Under the pieces are notes generated by a model. The model ran no database searches. It saw only the letters and a list, made by a program, of their open reading frames with translations, and had not been told where the DNA came from. The translations under genes and the position numbers were made by a program. Positions 1 to 10,193 of a stretch of 64,000 nt of DNA are shown here, one piece after another (within the stretch, counting starts at the first letter, position 1; each line of letters begins with the position of its first letter). This DNA comes from Phorcus lineatus (Eukaryota; Mollusca; Gastropoda; Trochida; Trochidae). The stretch covers positions 22,024,304 through 22,088,303 of the forward strand of contig OV121090.1 in the NCBI GenBank assembly GCA_921293015.1. Direction: 5' to 3'.

Positions 1-1689
1 ACTGAACATTTTTGCTTGGAATGGTATCACACAATACAATTTACTGCATTTTTCTTTACTGCATTGGCTTAATACCGATTTCAACACATGAAAAATCCAA
101 TATTTCAAAGGAGTACCGTAATACCGCTCAGGCCTCATTAGCGTTCCTTGCTGAATGTTTAGGTATGTTTCTATCTATGGCTATAAATGGTGTTGGCTTC
201 TTAAAATCCCTTCTATTAACACCTGATTTTGCTTAGTAGACCTGACAAGTGAAATGTCGTTTAAACACATACTATGTTTTCATATAACACAATAAGTTGC
301 CAACAGAAAAGAAAAATCTAAGGATGTAAAATTAAGGAAGTTAAACCGGAAGGATCTAATGTTACTTTTTACTATCTAAACATTACGTGAAATAGGTGCT
401 GGCGATGTTACCTGAATTTGTGGATCTTCATGTCGTTTTGGAAACATAGAGAACATGCGACGAATATTTTGTAAGTTGACAGAACAATATGATAGTCAAT
501 TCTCTTGAAGACCACTTAAGTTTGTCGTGGTAGACAGCACATGAAAATCTTTGCAAAAAAAGAAAAAGGGACTATAACAAATTTTTAATTTGCTTTGATA
601 TTCTTTACAAGGTTAGTTTCTGCTTTCATCAATTAATTGAAAGTTCATATTGAACATTTCTACACCTCATTTACATTTCGAATTGTATTTCAGTTTGCTA
701 AGGAAGATAGATTAAATTGTCTTTATTCTTTATTCACAAATTGCTTATAGCGTTTACTGCAAAGGTTTAATCCCTTTACCATATTGATTTCATCCCTGTA
801 TTATCACCTGCCTTCACAATATAATGGGTTATGAATATGAAACTATATTTTCATCACAATTTAAGGTGAAAAGTTACACAAAACAGTTTACTTAGTTTCT
901 TAAGTTAAATGTCTTAGAGGTTAACATATAGACAGCTTAATCCCAAGCTTTAAAATGTTATAATTACTTTATACTGATTGCATCAAATCAGTATTTAGAA
1001 TTATTGGAAACTTCGTACAGCTTGGCCATCCCTGAACTGAGATTACCAGCAGATGTTCTTAATTGGCTTCATTGAACATCAGAATCTAAAGCACAGAAAT
1101 CGAGCCATAATAAGAAAGAAATGACAATGTTTTGTTTCAGGCAAATGCAACGTTCCTAATAGGATAGAAAACATGTGAAAATATTAAAAGGAATGGATGA
1201 ACATTATTTCTGCAATCGGATGGGGAAATTCAGAAAAAGGCTTGGAAAATTCTGATTACAGAAAAAGGCCAAGTGCAAAACATGGAAATTTGTAAATTAT
1301 TCACATGATCACATGAAAATTGACGCAGCACTCTTCCTACTAGGATTGATGACGTGAGCAAAAGAATCGGATTAATAATGTTTCTGCTATTCTTCTGACT
1401 ATAAGAAAAACGTACAAAAATAGAAATTTGTAAAAATATCTTTAAATTTACGAAATTGCTTCGAAATTGGCACTTCGTCTCTTCTAATAGGAAAGACGAC
1501 ATGTGCAAAATTTGAAATAAATCGAATGAGTCTTTTTCGGTGGAAGGATTTTTGAGTTTAGGTACAGTACACTTTAAAAATTATTTTTAAAATCACCAAA
1601 ACAAATAATAATTTGCAATGAATCCCTTCTCAGGACAGAAGACAAGTGCAAAATTGCTAAAGAATTGGTTTAATTGTATTTTAATATTG
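1..1689. other. Non-coding AT-rich stretch
   Basis: I see no exon, RNA gene or recognisable mobile element here. Open frames are short (under 95 codons), low in complexity and unsupported by any motif. Three loosely similar blocks near 1200-1510 share words such as a GTGCAAAA core and an ACATG core, and may be an old degenerate tandem duplication. I could not establish a period. Confidence 0.5.
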
Positions 1690-1968
1690 AGTGAGTGAGT
1701 TGGAGTTTAACGTGTTTTGAACAATGTTCAGTTATTAAACACGTGGATGACTAGCATCCAAAAGAGAGTGGACAGATCAGGGAGAAAGGTGAGGTGAGGT
1801 GAGTTGGGGTTTACCGCCGCTTTCAAGATTATTTCACTTATATCGCGGCTGCTAGTATTAGTGCAGGGAGAAAGCCCGCAACACAACTGTGGCTATGCAT
1901 TGCGGTGAAGGGAGAAAGGGATAGACAGGATGGGAGAAAGACCGAAAGAAAAGCATAGTGAGAGATAG
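1690..1968 (-). mobile_element. S1 SINE-like repeat, truncated, split by another SINE
   Basis: This is a copy of the S1 family, read on the minus strand so that its 3' tail (AACTCCAACTCACTCAC type) lies at the left. It covers 1690-1789 and resumes at 1920-1968. The interruption is a 120-bp fragment of the tRNA-derived SINE flanked by a 10-bp duplication of S1 sequence. The head half of S1 is missing, as expected for 5' truncation during retroposition. Confidence 0.75.
1790..1909 (-). mobile_element. 5'-truncated tRNA-derived SINE inserted into S1
   Basis: The 3' half of the tRNA-derived SINE is inserted here, with its tail block (a TTTACCGCCGC-like core next to GTGAGGTGAG repeats) at the left and the tRNA head lost. 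The direct repeat GGGAGAAAGG occurs at 1780-1789 and 1910-1919. Those bases belong to the host S1 copy, so they mark a target-site duplication. Similar SINE copies occur near 31.7, 44.1, 45.7 and 63.4 kb. Confidence 0.8.
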
Positions 1969-2764
1969 TTTATTAATAATAGGTCTGAAATTGCTTATAT
2001 TTTTAAATAATAAATGAAAGATCTTAATTATTAATTTTACTTACATCTCACAAAGTATGCATAAACTTCAAGCCAATTTTGGATGTATCATGTCTTCAGA
2101 TTACAATTAAAAAAACCCACTACAGATTAAAATACCCTCAGCTTGCATGAAGCCTTTTCATTTTATTCATATATTGCTTTGCAGACCAGAGTGACGTGAA
2201 GAAGATATCCGAGGACAAATATTCATATAAGTATAACATGTCAAATTAAAATAGGATTTTTGTAACAGAGACTGCAAGTAGTGGAAACAGTTTTAATCAT
2301 TCGGATACTCACATTTTCACATACCCATTCTCCTTCTTTGATCTGACACATTATGACAGATGTGTGTTTCCTAAATTGCCCTCGGTATCGTTCCCGGTGA
2401 GTCTCGCCAGAGTTCAATCGGAGCCTGATTTGAGACGACCGTTTTATTCAGTGTAAACTCCGAACCTAGTCCCCCATGTTTCAATGAATAGGAGTTTTAG
2501 TCATCATGTATTATCCGATCCATCCGTTATCCCCACATGCTATTGATAAAAAACAATTCCCCTTCCATTAACTCCCGTGAACAATTACAAATGCCCCATT
2601 TGCCACGTATTTATGTTCGTCCACCCGCACAGCATTTCGAATGGGCGTACATTGGACTTGGTAGGCCTGAAGAAAGCAAATGTGTTAAAAGAAAATGCAT
2701 TGTGCCATGTAGGTGTGTGAGTTCTTTTATCAAACAGTCATCCGTTATCCTCACTTCTCCACAA
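1969..2764. other. Non-coding stretch
   Basis: No supported gene. An open frame at 2537-2794 runs into the next S1 copy and has no domain I recognise. A possible exon end lies near 2399 (a GGTGAGT donor-like word) but has no supporting partner. Confidence 0.4.
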
Positions 2765-2930
2765 GTGAGTGAGTTGGGGTTTAACGTGCTTTGAACAATA
2801 TTTCAGTTATTAAACACGTGGATGACAAGCATCCAAAGAGAGTGGACAGATAAGGGAGAAAGGGATCGAAAGGATGAGGGAAAAGACGGAAAGAAAGGCA
2901 TAGTGAGAGATAGACAACAGGTTTTAGAAG
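2765..2930 (-). mobile_element. S1 SINE-like repeat, truncated
   Basis: The tail end is at 2765 (GTGAGTGAGTTGGGGTTTAAC on this strand) and the copy stops in the pyrimidine/purine-rich middle of the family. It aligns closely with the copies at 10429 and 11322. The head is missing, consistent with 5' truncation. No clear target-site duplication was found. Confidence 0.75.
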
Positions 2931-3313
2931 AAACATTTCCTTCTATTTCAAACATTTCCGACTCTTTATAAACAATGTTTTATGTGTTAACATTGTGTTA
3001 AGCAAACAGATTTTAGGGAGATTTTATGTCTTGGATCTTATCCAGCTTGGTCCTCTTTCAAATCCTTTTAAATTGGAAAATGCTAAAATATCATACACGA
3101 TAAATTCAGTTAATATATTCATGATGACACATTCCTTTATATATTCAAGACTTATCTCGACAAATCCTGCTTTTTCTAATTTTTTCATTATCTAATAGTG
3201 GGTAGTTATCATTGGGACGTATTGACCGTTGTTTATCATATTTATATCAATTCTGATAATCATCAAAAGCTCATATTAATTATTTTAGTAAACTTTGACC
3301 TGAAATGTTGTAG

Positions 3314-4640
3314 GATGACCGACCAAGGAGGAGAAAAAAACGCGTATTTACAGGAAAATATGGATTGCGGCTTAGAGACATAAAGGCAGTAGCAACCGTT
3401 TTGACCTGCTCAATAGCAATTCTGATAGTGATTCTGACTTACAAACAACTCATCGATGCAATGATGTTCAACCTTCCAGTTTTGGTACCGAGAAGCTTAG
3501 GTCAAGTAGTGAAGCACAGGATGTTTGGGATGAAATAGACAATCATAGAACACTATCATCCGATTCAGACGATGGAAGTAGAGGCATCGGTCTTGATGTT
3601 AGCTGCTTGGAAAGTGATCTTGCAAAATGGGTAAACACTTACCAGATAGAGCACAATGCTACAGAGGGATTACTTGCAATATTATTAATAGAGGCTACCC
3701 TGATCTTCCAGTAACTGCACGAACACTTTTGATCACTGACATAAACGTGGAAACGGTTTTATCGCGGTGTGGTAGTTTGCGTGTTTCAGAGACCCCAAGA
3801 GCTATGCCAGCTGGAGCTAACATGCTCTTGGTAGGGACACTAAAGCTGGACGGGTAGAAGCCAGACTAAATTTGAGTCCTTCTGAAACCTGTTGTCTATA
3901 TCTCACCATGCCTTTCTTTCCGTCTTTTCCCTCATCCTGTCGATCCCTTTCTCCCTGATCTGTCCACTCTTTTATGGATGCTTGTCATCCACGTGTTTAA
4001 AAACTGAAATATTGTTGAAAGCACGTTAAACCTCAACTCACTCACATGGTGAGTGGACATGGTTAAAGATTTCCCAATAGATTACAAGTCTGCCTAGGGG
4101 TAATGAAAAGACTGTTACTTCCTTGGATTAGAGGTAAACGGGATGTTAAGATGTCAGTAGGGCACGTAGATGAGATAGGCAAAAGACTTTTGTCAATGAG
4201 GAATATCATTCCAGAGGTATTTGCTCGTAAAGCTAGGAGAATGAGGGAAATTGATAGATGGAAAGCTACGTAATATGGGCAATTCCTCTTCAACAAAGGG
4301 AAATTAGTTCTTAAGGGCATCTTGAGACAAGGCCTTTATGATCATTTCATAACATTGAGTTGTGCCGTTTGTTTACTGGTTAGCAAGACAAATGACTTCA
4401 GAGAGTTTAGGCCGTGCACATCAATCTCTGATTCACTTTGTGAAAAAAGGAAAACTATTGTATGGAGTTCCTAGTATACAATGTGCAAATGTTAACCCAC
4501 ATAGCTTCAGATGCTGAGACTTTCGGCAGTCTTGATACTTTCAGTGCCTTTGCATTTGAGAGCTACTTGCAAAAAGTAAAAAAGTTAAATAGAAATGGGA
4601 AGAGTCCACGAGTTCAAATTATTAGGAGATAAAGAGAACA
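3314..4640 (+). pseudogene. EnSpm/CACTA-type transposase remnant (DUF4218-like)
   Basis: This is the remains of a transposase of the animal EnSpm/CACTA type. An apparent exon starts at 3314 after a TTGTAG acceptor. It encodes a basic start (RPRRRKKRV), then an acidic serine/aspartate linker, then the block LAKWVNTYQIEHNATEGLL with RTLL after a frameshift. The catalytic middle of the protein is missing, and an S1 repeat (3757-4045) lies at the deletion point. After it come PIDY, VCLGVMKRLLLPWIRG (frame from 4088), IPEVFARKARRMREIDRWKAT, a stop codon exactly where the family has Glu (TAA at 4271), QFLFNKGKLVLKGIL, and, in another frame (4465-4632), LVYNVQMLTHIASDAETFG followed by SLDTFSAFAFESYL. 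These blocks match the order I know for DUF4218-bearing transposases. At least three frameshifts or stops make it inactive. Confidence 0.8.
3757..4045 (+). mobile_element. S1 SINE-like repeat inside the transposase remnant
   Basis: This nearly complete S1 copy is in its natural orientation. The head starts with the TTATCGCGGTGTGG block, the middle contains the GGAGC/GCTC hairpin region, and the 3' tail ends AACTCACTCAC at 4045. It lies where roughly 300 residues of transposase should be, so the host gene was already deleted or the deletion accompanied insertion. Flanking direct repeats are not convincing. Confidence 0.75.
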
Positions 4641-5096
4641 GGAATCAGGTCAACACCCCAAAGCTCCAGCGTTAGAGGCCACGTGTTAGACGCCCAACAA
4701 TGCCTTCGTATTGGAAAATGGAAACGGTTGCAAAGTGGTAGGAAAGAATGAAGGAAAGTGTCTTTGCAGAATTTTCATTCACCCACACGACTTGTTCAAT
4801 AGGTCAATTGCTTCGAAAATAATAGGCGTTTTTAAAGTATCCGGAGTACGTTCACGAATGAGAGCTGAAAAGGAAGGCCATTAATGTCGAAGGAGATGAC
4901 TCATCTTTATTCATGGCAATCCTTCATGAATATTGAACTTCATGTAAGCCACTTTTATGATCTAGAAAGTTCAATCGCATTTCATTAATTACACAATTAG
5001 TACCTATCATACCCATTATATCAATTACACGTCAATCTGAAGATAAATAATTGCATTTATAGTCAATAATGTAAAGGTACATTCAACTCATTACAG
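4641..5096. other. Intergenic or decayed transposase 3' end
   Basis: The sequence after the last clear transposase block may still hold its decayed C-terminus, since short frames continue with interspersed stops. I see no independent gene. The stretch ends at the TTACAG|ATG start of the next pseudogene. Confidence 0.4.
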
Positions 5097-7052
5097 ATGT
5101 CCCAACAATTTGCTGCTGTCGAGTTCATTGGGGAGGAAACTGTGCATTGTACCTGGATAGATTCAATAGGGGAGGTAAGCATGGTCTTTATATGCATTTT
5201 AATTACAAATGTTAATATCTAAATAATGATGATAAATATATGACGATAACAACATTCAGTGAGGACAGAATGTGTTGTTAACTAATGTTTGTAGAAATGA
5301 GTTACTGAACCTATTATGTTGATTCATCATTCTGATTTTTGCAAATGTTCTGCTATTGGCCCAAAACAGGGGCCCATATCCGTGCAAAAAGGGGTAAATA
5401 TCCAGATAAGAGGCGGTCGCATATATACAAAATAAGAATTTTTCAATACGTTGGTAAGTGTAATTATTCATCATATGGACATTTAGTATCAAAGTATGTC
5501 TTACATTCACACGCCTTCTCAAAATCCTTAGTGTAGATATAAGATATTGAAACTCATGTGAAAAAAATGGTTTTACACGGGTATCCGTTTACTAACCTTT
5601 ATTAAATAGAATCGTTCATGTAAACATTACATGTTGGCGAACGAGTTAAGTTGACTTATTAAATGAATTTTAACAAAATATTAATTGATCTACAGATGAT
5701 TTCCAACGAGCATCGAAACTTGCCAGGAGGGCCGAGGACACCTCAAACTAGGAGGAAGGGATGAAGAAGAACTGGCAATGCCCAAGCAGAGGAAAAGGCC
5801 AAATCCGACACACAACGAAGATTGTATTGAAGGTAAGGATACCATCGCAAATTGCTAAGCAAATGTTATCCCTTAAACAATTCCATTTTGATTCGTGATC
5901 AATATGCAAATTTAAACTTATTTACAGTGACATGAGCGAGAAATTTGAATTTTGTGTATAAATGTCTAAAATCTCTTAATCAACTGATGTAATATATCTT
6001 AATAATTGAAGAGCAATCACTTAATTATTACAGATGACAATCAGAAGCGAGCAAGACCACAGGGGGCGAAGTCTTCAATAAAACAATCCACCCACACTGA
6101 CATCGATGCCAATAGACGACGTCGCTATCTCTACATGTACAACGACAGACGATCCCATTCCAATAAGTCCAATAAGTAGGCAGACAAGTAATCCAAGGAA
6201 CCAAATGAGCTCGGAAAGTAAGCAATTAAAGATAAAGAGGTTTATTGGTCTAAATCAGACCCTTCCCACTGAGATCTATCTTCTAATTAAACTTTTTAAA
6301 GACCAATGGTCACCTCATCATTGTCACAAACGCATAACAGGCATTGTTTATTTTTCTCATCGGTTTTAATGCCATGGACCTTCAAATTCTTATTCAATGC
6401 CGTCAACGAGTAAGTACTTTTGCACATTAAACAACTTTATAGGGTTGACTGATAAGGTAAAGTATACGCCATATGACCTTTAAAGTATTGTTTGTTTCAG
6501 ACTACACCGCCACTAGACTCGATACGTTATCGTGGTGTGGTGGTTTGCGTGCCTCAGAGACCCCAAGAGCTATGCCAGCCGGAGCGTACATGCTCCTGGT
6601 AGGGACACCAAAGCTGGACAGGTCGATGGGTAGAAGCCAGACCAAATGTGAGTCCTTCTAAAACCTGCTTTCTGTCTCTCATTTTGCCTTTCTTTCCCCT
6701 CATCCTATCGATCCCTTTTCTTGTCCACTCTCTCTTTTGGATGCTTGTCATACACGTGTTTAATAACTGAAATATTGTTCAAAGCACGTTAAACCCCAAC
6801 CCACTCACTCACACTTCAGACTAAATCGCGAAGTTGGAATTGTTTCTGGAAAACCAGAGAGATATCATGAACATGCTGAGACGCATCGCATTTCAATCGG
6901 GTGTCGACGAAGATGATGAAGATTTGCTTGATGACGTCCTCAAGGCCCCTGTTGAAGACGAAGAGGGGATGACAAACCTTTGCCTGAAAGTTACTGTATA
7001 TAAGAGGTGTAGGAAACAATTGGTAAATGAGTGTCACAAACAACAAAAATGA
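5097..7052 (+). pseudogene. Five-exon pseudogene resembling DUF4806-domain proteins
   Basis: The exons I infer are 5097-5174, 5345-5453, 5696-5832, 6034-6217 and 6820-7052. Exon 1 reads MSQQFAAVEFIGEETVHCTW and ends at a GTAAGC donor. Exon 2 carries CYWPKTGAHIR and KIRIFQYV, and its acceptor reads AA instead of AG. Exon 3 joins in phase 1 to give DDFQRASKLARRAEDTSN, then a TAG and a frameshift, then DEEELAMPKQRKRPNP. Exon 5 encodes FLENQRDIMNMLRRIAFQSG, then DDVLKAPVEDEEGMTNL. The order (N-terminal WPP-like block, acidic/basic linker, coiled C-terminal block) resembles proteins annotated with DUF4806. I assign this from memory. An in-frame TAA opens exon 5. Its position just downstream of an EnSpm transposase suggests it was the second gene of the same element. 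Confidence 0.6.
6505..6814 (+). mobile_element. Full-length S1 SINE-like repeat with target-site duplication
   Basis: This is the best-delimited S1 copy. The 9-bp direct repeat TTCAGACTA at 6496-6504 and 6815-6823 defines the element as 310 bp, from CACCGCCACTAGACTCG to the tail ending ACTCACTCACAC. The duplicated target contains a splice acceptor (TTTCAG) of the pseudogene, so an acceptor now stands on both sides of the insertion. Confidence 0.85.
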
Positions 7053-8221
7053 TCTTAATAACAACTTTGTGGTGGTTGACGCCACGTCGAGTATTTCTTG
7101 GTAAAAATTTATACGACATTATTTTTTTTATTTTTTTATTTTATAGTCGCTAAACATTATAACTGTCAAATTCTTGATGAAATTATTTGCGATTAGAACA
7201 TTTTTAGCTTGTGTTTTTCGTATTGGTTAATTTCCGGGGAAGGTTGGGGTTGGAGTCCAGTATTCCTGTTTAGCTTGTAATTATAATCAACATTGTCTCA
7301 TGATTGCATTTCTTGTTTTCTATTATGATGTCGTTTCGTTTCAGCTACGATTCCTAATAAGAATTAACTCTATAACTTTATTTACTTATGTTGCCTTAAA
7401 TACCTACTTATTAGATCTCCTCTGATACCTCAATCATCTTGCAATTAATCTGGTAACTTCTCGGTACCGATTAACTATTTGATAACTTATTGATACGATG
7501 TGTAATACTATACAATAAAGTCATAGTCTCATTATTGTAAGGCAACTAACCTGAACTAATTATTCTTCACGAACAAAATCTTATCACTAACATAAATATT
7601 TCCAGTCGCATTTGCAAAGATTTTCATTTTTATGCCCGTTTTACAGTTTTGAATGAAGCAGCTTATTGGCGTATGACGTTTCAGACCGATGAGGTACCGA
7701 ATCAAGTGCAATCCAGTCGCGAGTACGAAACACCGGAAATCTAGTCATCACAGCGCCGATACTTATGACAGACGCAATCTTCACTGAGTTTACCACCTTT
7801 TTTGTTACTTCTGTATTTGAAAAAGCGTAAGCCATTAGCTATTTTCATTGGATATTCAGCTGGGAAATTTTATGTGTTCTTCGTCACGGCCTTAGTGAAA
7901 TGACGTGATAAGGACTAACGCTCGCAAAAAAACATAATATTTGGGTAGGGTAGGGTAGTCTGAACATCATTATTGAGTGCTAGAATGCCTGCAGAGTTCA
8001 GAAAATTGTTGCAAACGTCAGAGGAAAGATTTCTGTGAGTGGTGATCTATTTGTCCGGCATTTATTACAATTTGCCTTGCATAAATCAGACTGACTTTAA
8101 TAGCTGTAATCATTCTGAAAATATTCATGTTTTTTCCAAATAGTTATGTTTGACTGATGGGGACAGGTTCATACATAGTCAGATCAACGCAACCTGAAGG
8201 AAAGACAGATCGCTGGCAACT
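7053..8221. other. Non-coding stretch
   Basis: AT-rich sequence without a supported gene. It contains a poly-T run near 7121-7140, a short GGTAG tandem near 7946-7960, and an open frame of 64 codons on the minus strand that I judge to be chance. Confidence 0.45.
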
Positions 8222-8231
8222 GGCAGGGGTT

Positions 8232-8468
8232 CAAGTGAGTGAGTTGGGGTTTAACGTGTTTTGAACATATTTCAGTAATTAAACACATGGATGACCAGCA
8301 TCCAAAAGAGTGGACAGATCAGGGAGAAAGGGATCGAAATGAGAGAAAAGACGGAAAGAAAGGCATAGTGAGAGACAGAAAGCAGGTTCTAGAAGGACTT
8401 CTACCCGTCCAGCTTGGGTGCCCCTACCAGGAGCATGTAAGCTCCGGCTGGCATAGCTCTTGGGGTCC
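8232..8468 (-). mobile_element. S1 SINE-like repeat, 5' truncated, with target-site duplication
   Basis: The tail is at the left (GTGAGTGAGTTGGGG) and the copy ends inside the CTCTTGGGGTC block of the head. The direct repeat GGCAGGGGTT flanks it at 8222-8231 and 8469-8478. A fixed 3' tail, a variable 5' end and a target duplication together are the signature of target-primed retroposition. This supports S1 as a SINE rather than a MITE. Confidence 0.8.
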
Positions 8469-8478
8469 GGCAGGGGTT

Positions 8479-9840
8479 TGAAAACAGGACATTATAAATA
8501 TAGAACGTAATATTTTAGAGTTTAGTAATTAACGGGGTCGTGGGAAGCATAAGATCCGAACGAATAACTAGTGAATGCCATTTAAACATTCAACGAAACA
8601 TTCCTTGATGCTAAAGTCAGACGTTCTAGATCTTTGTTGTAGACGTATTTTTCATCCAAATTGATGTGTTCACATATGACGCAAGCCTTTTTAGGTATGC
8701 GCAACTTGCAAATAATCAGATAAGTTCTCTGTAACATTTCCGCTACTTTGATGTAGTTATTCTTGTTACATCTACATTGTGTTCTTTTGTAAATTTCATC
8801 ATCAAACTGTGCGAATTCATTTTTAATTTAACACAGGTGGTGGTCTATGTTGTGTAAATAAATTATGTAAACATATTTCAAATATTAACAAAAGGTTCAG
8901 TTTCTTACAGAAGACATTGTCTCCAGGTCTCAAGGGAAGGTGGCCATTTTTAGACGATTTAACTGGACAGTCTGATACTGTTTCTCAAAAGGAAGTGCTT
9001 ATTTCGTACGCGGTAATAATTTCATTTAGGTATAGATATATTTTCAAGTTAATAGAGTTGTCGATAACCATAGGTCATATTCCGTGCTGTCCGGAATTAG
9101 TACTTGAAATTGATATAACTTCAAAGTACGACTATTATATTCACTTTGATTGATATTTTGCAAAAGATGTTTTTTTATTCCTTAAGTATGTATGGTGTAT
9201 TGACTGTAAACCCTCCAGTCCCTTGCTGCTGCATCGTGGAGGGAACACGGTTCCAGGACATTGCCAATCTGGTTTTACGTGTCGGGCTTCAGCAAGAAAG
9301 CAAGATGACATATACTGCCTTTATGACTATATACTACGAGATGAAATAAATACAATTGAAAATGTCTTCTATGATTTTTCCCTTTCTTCTTTTTCTGCAT
9401 GCGTTGTGAAGTTCAGTTTTACAAGTAACTTTGCCCTAGTCTTTTGTTCATATGTCAGTTGCCTTTTAATAACCTATGTAGAATTTCAATGACCACTTCT
9501 GACTGATATCGTTGTTAAAATTCGAAAAATTATTAATCGGAACTAATTTGAGTGGGATTATAAAAGGCAATAACATTTGATGAACAAATTCTAGGCGAGT
9601 GTTACGAGTACAGAGACCGTTGATTCCTAATTACACATTGATTTTATAAACGAGATCGAAAGGTTACATTTTGCACAAATGAACATTAGGTATTAAACAT
9701 ACGTGAACTAAACATCACAAAATTCATTTTTGTAATCTGAATCCATCCGTAAAACAAACCAATGAGGAACACAAAGACTTGCCTACGTTTAGGGAATGTT
9801 GATTAAAACATTAAAAATAATCCGTTGGATCTCTATGTTC
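8479..9840. other. Non-coding stretch with overlapping short frames
   Basis: Open frames at 8917-9153, 9146-9349 and 9223-9492 overlap one another in different registers. None carries a recognisable domain. They may be remnants of an exon near 9200-9340, where G+C rises locally, but nothing confirms this. Confidence 0.4.
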
Positions 9841-10050
9841 AGAGGACGTCAGTTTACAACCTTCGGGGGATGTTACGTTACACCATTCACGGGACGTCGT
9901 TCAGTTTGTCACTTTCAAGTGACGTTAGGTCATACACCTAATCAGTTTCGGAATATAAAAGTGCGTAGGTTTGAGACGTAAAGAGAATGTAATTTTGAGA
10001 CGACCAGGGAACGTCAGTTTGAGACGTTGGGAGGGACGTCATTTGCCACG
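9841..10050 (+). repeat. 24-bp degenerate minisatellite, array 1
   Basis: Eight or nine degenerate copies of a 24-bp unit occur here. The unit is built from TTTGAGACGTT, a short variable spacer and GGGACGTCAG. Spacing of the anchor word TTTGAGACG is exactly 24 bp in the right part of the array (near 9970-10040). Related arrays occur at 15097-15523 and 20609-20842 in the same orientation. This array ends about 144 bp upstream of the start codon at 10194. Confidence 0.8.
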
Positions 10051-10066
10051 TTATGGTGACATTATG

Positions 10067-10128
10067 GGTGCGTTGCAAACGACCAATCGCTTGCAATCAA
10101 TTGCAGCGATTGGTCTGCGCAACGCACC
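10067..10128. promoter_or_regulatory. Hairpin carrying paired inverted CCAAT boxes
   Basis: The arms GGTGCGTTGC plus GACCAATCGC (left) and GCGATTGGTC plus GCAACGCACC (right) can pair around a loop of about 15 bases. Each arm contains a CCAAT box, so two CCAAT motifs face each other 65-125 bp upstream of the ATG at 10194. The palindrome is visible in the sequence. A promoter role (for example NF-Y binding) is inference. Confidence 0.55.
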
Positions 10129-10193
10129 GCTGACAGCAAACCGTTTGCGTTTAATTTAAGCCCTTCCGCTACACGCTTGGAAACAGCATCCAA

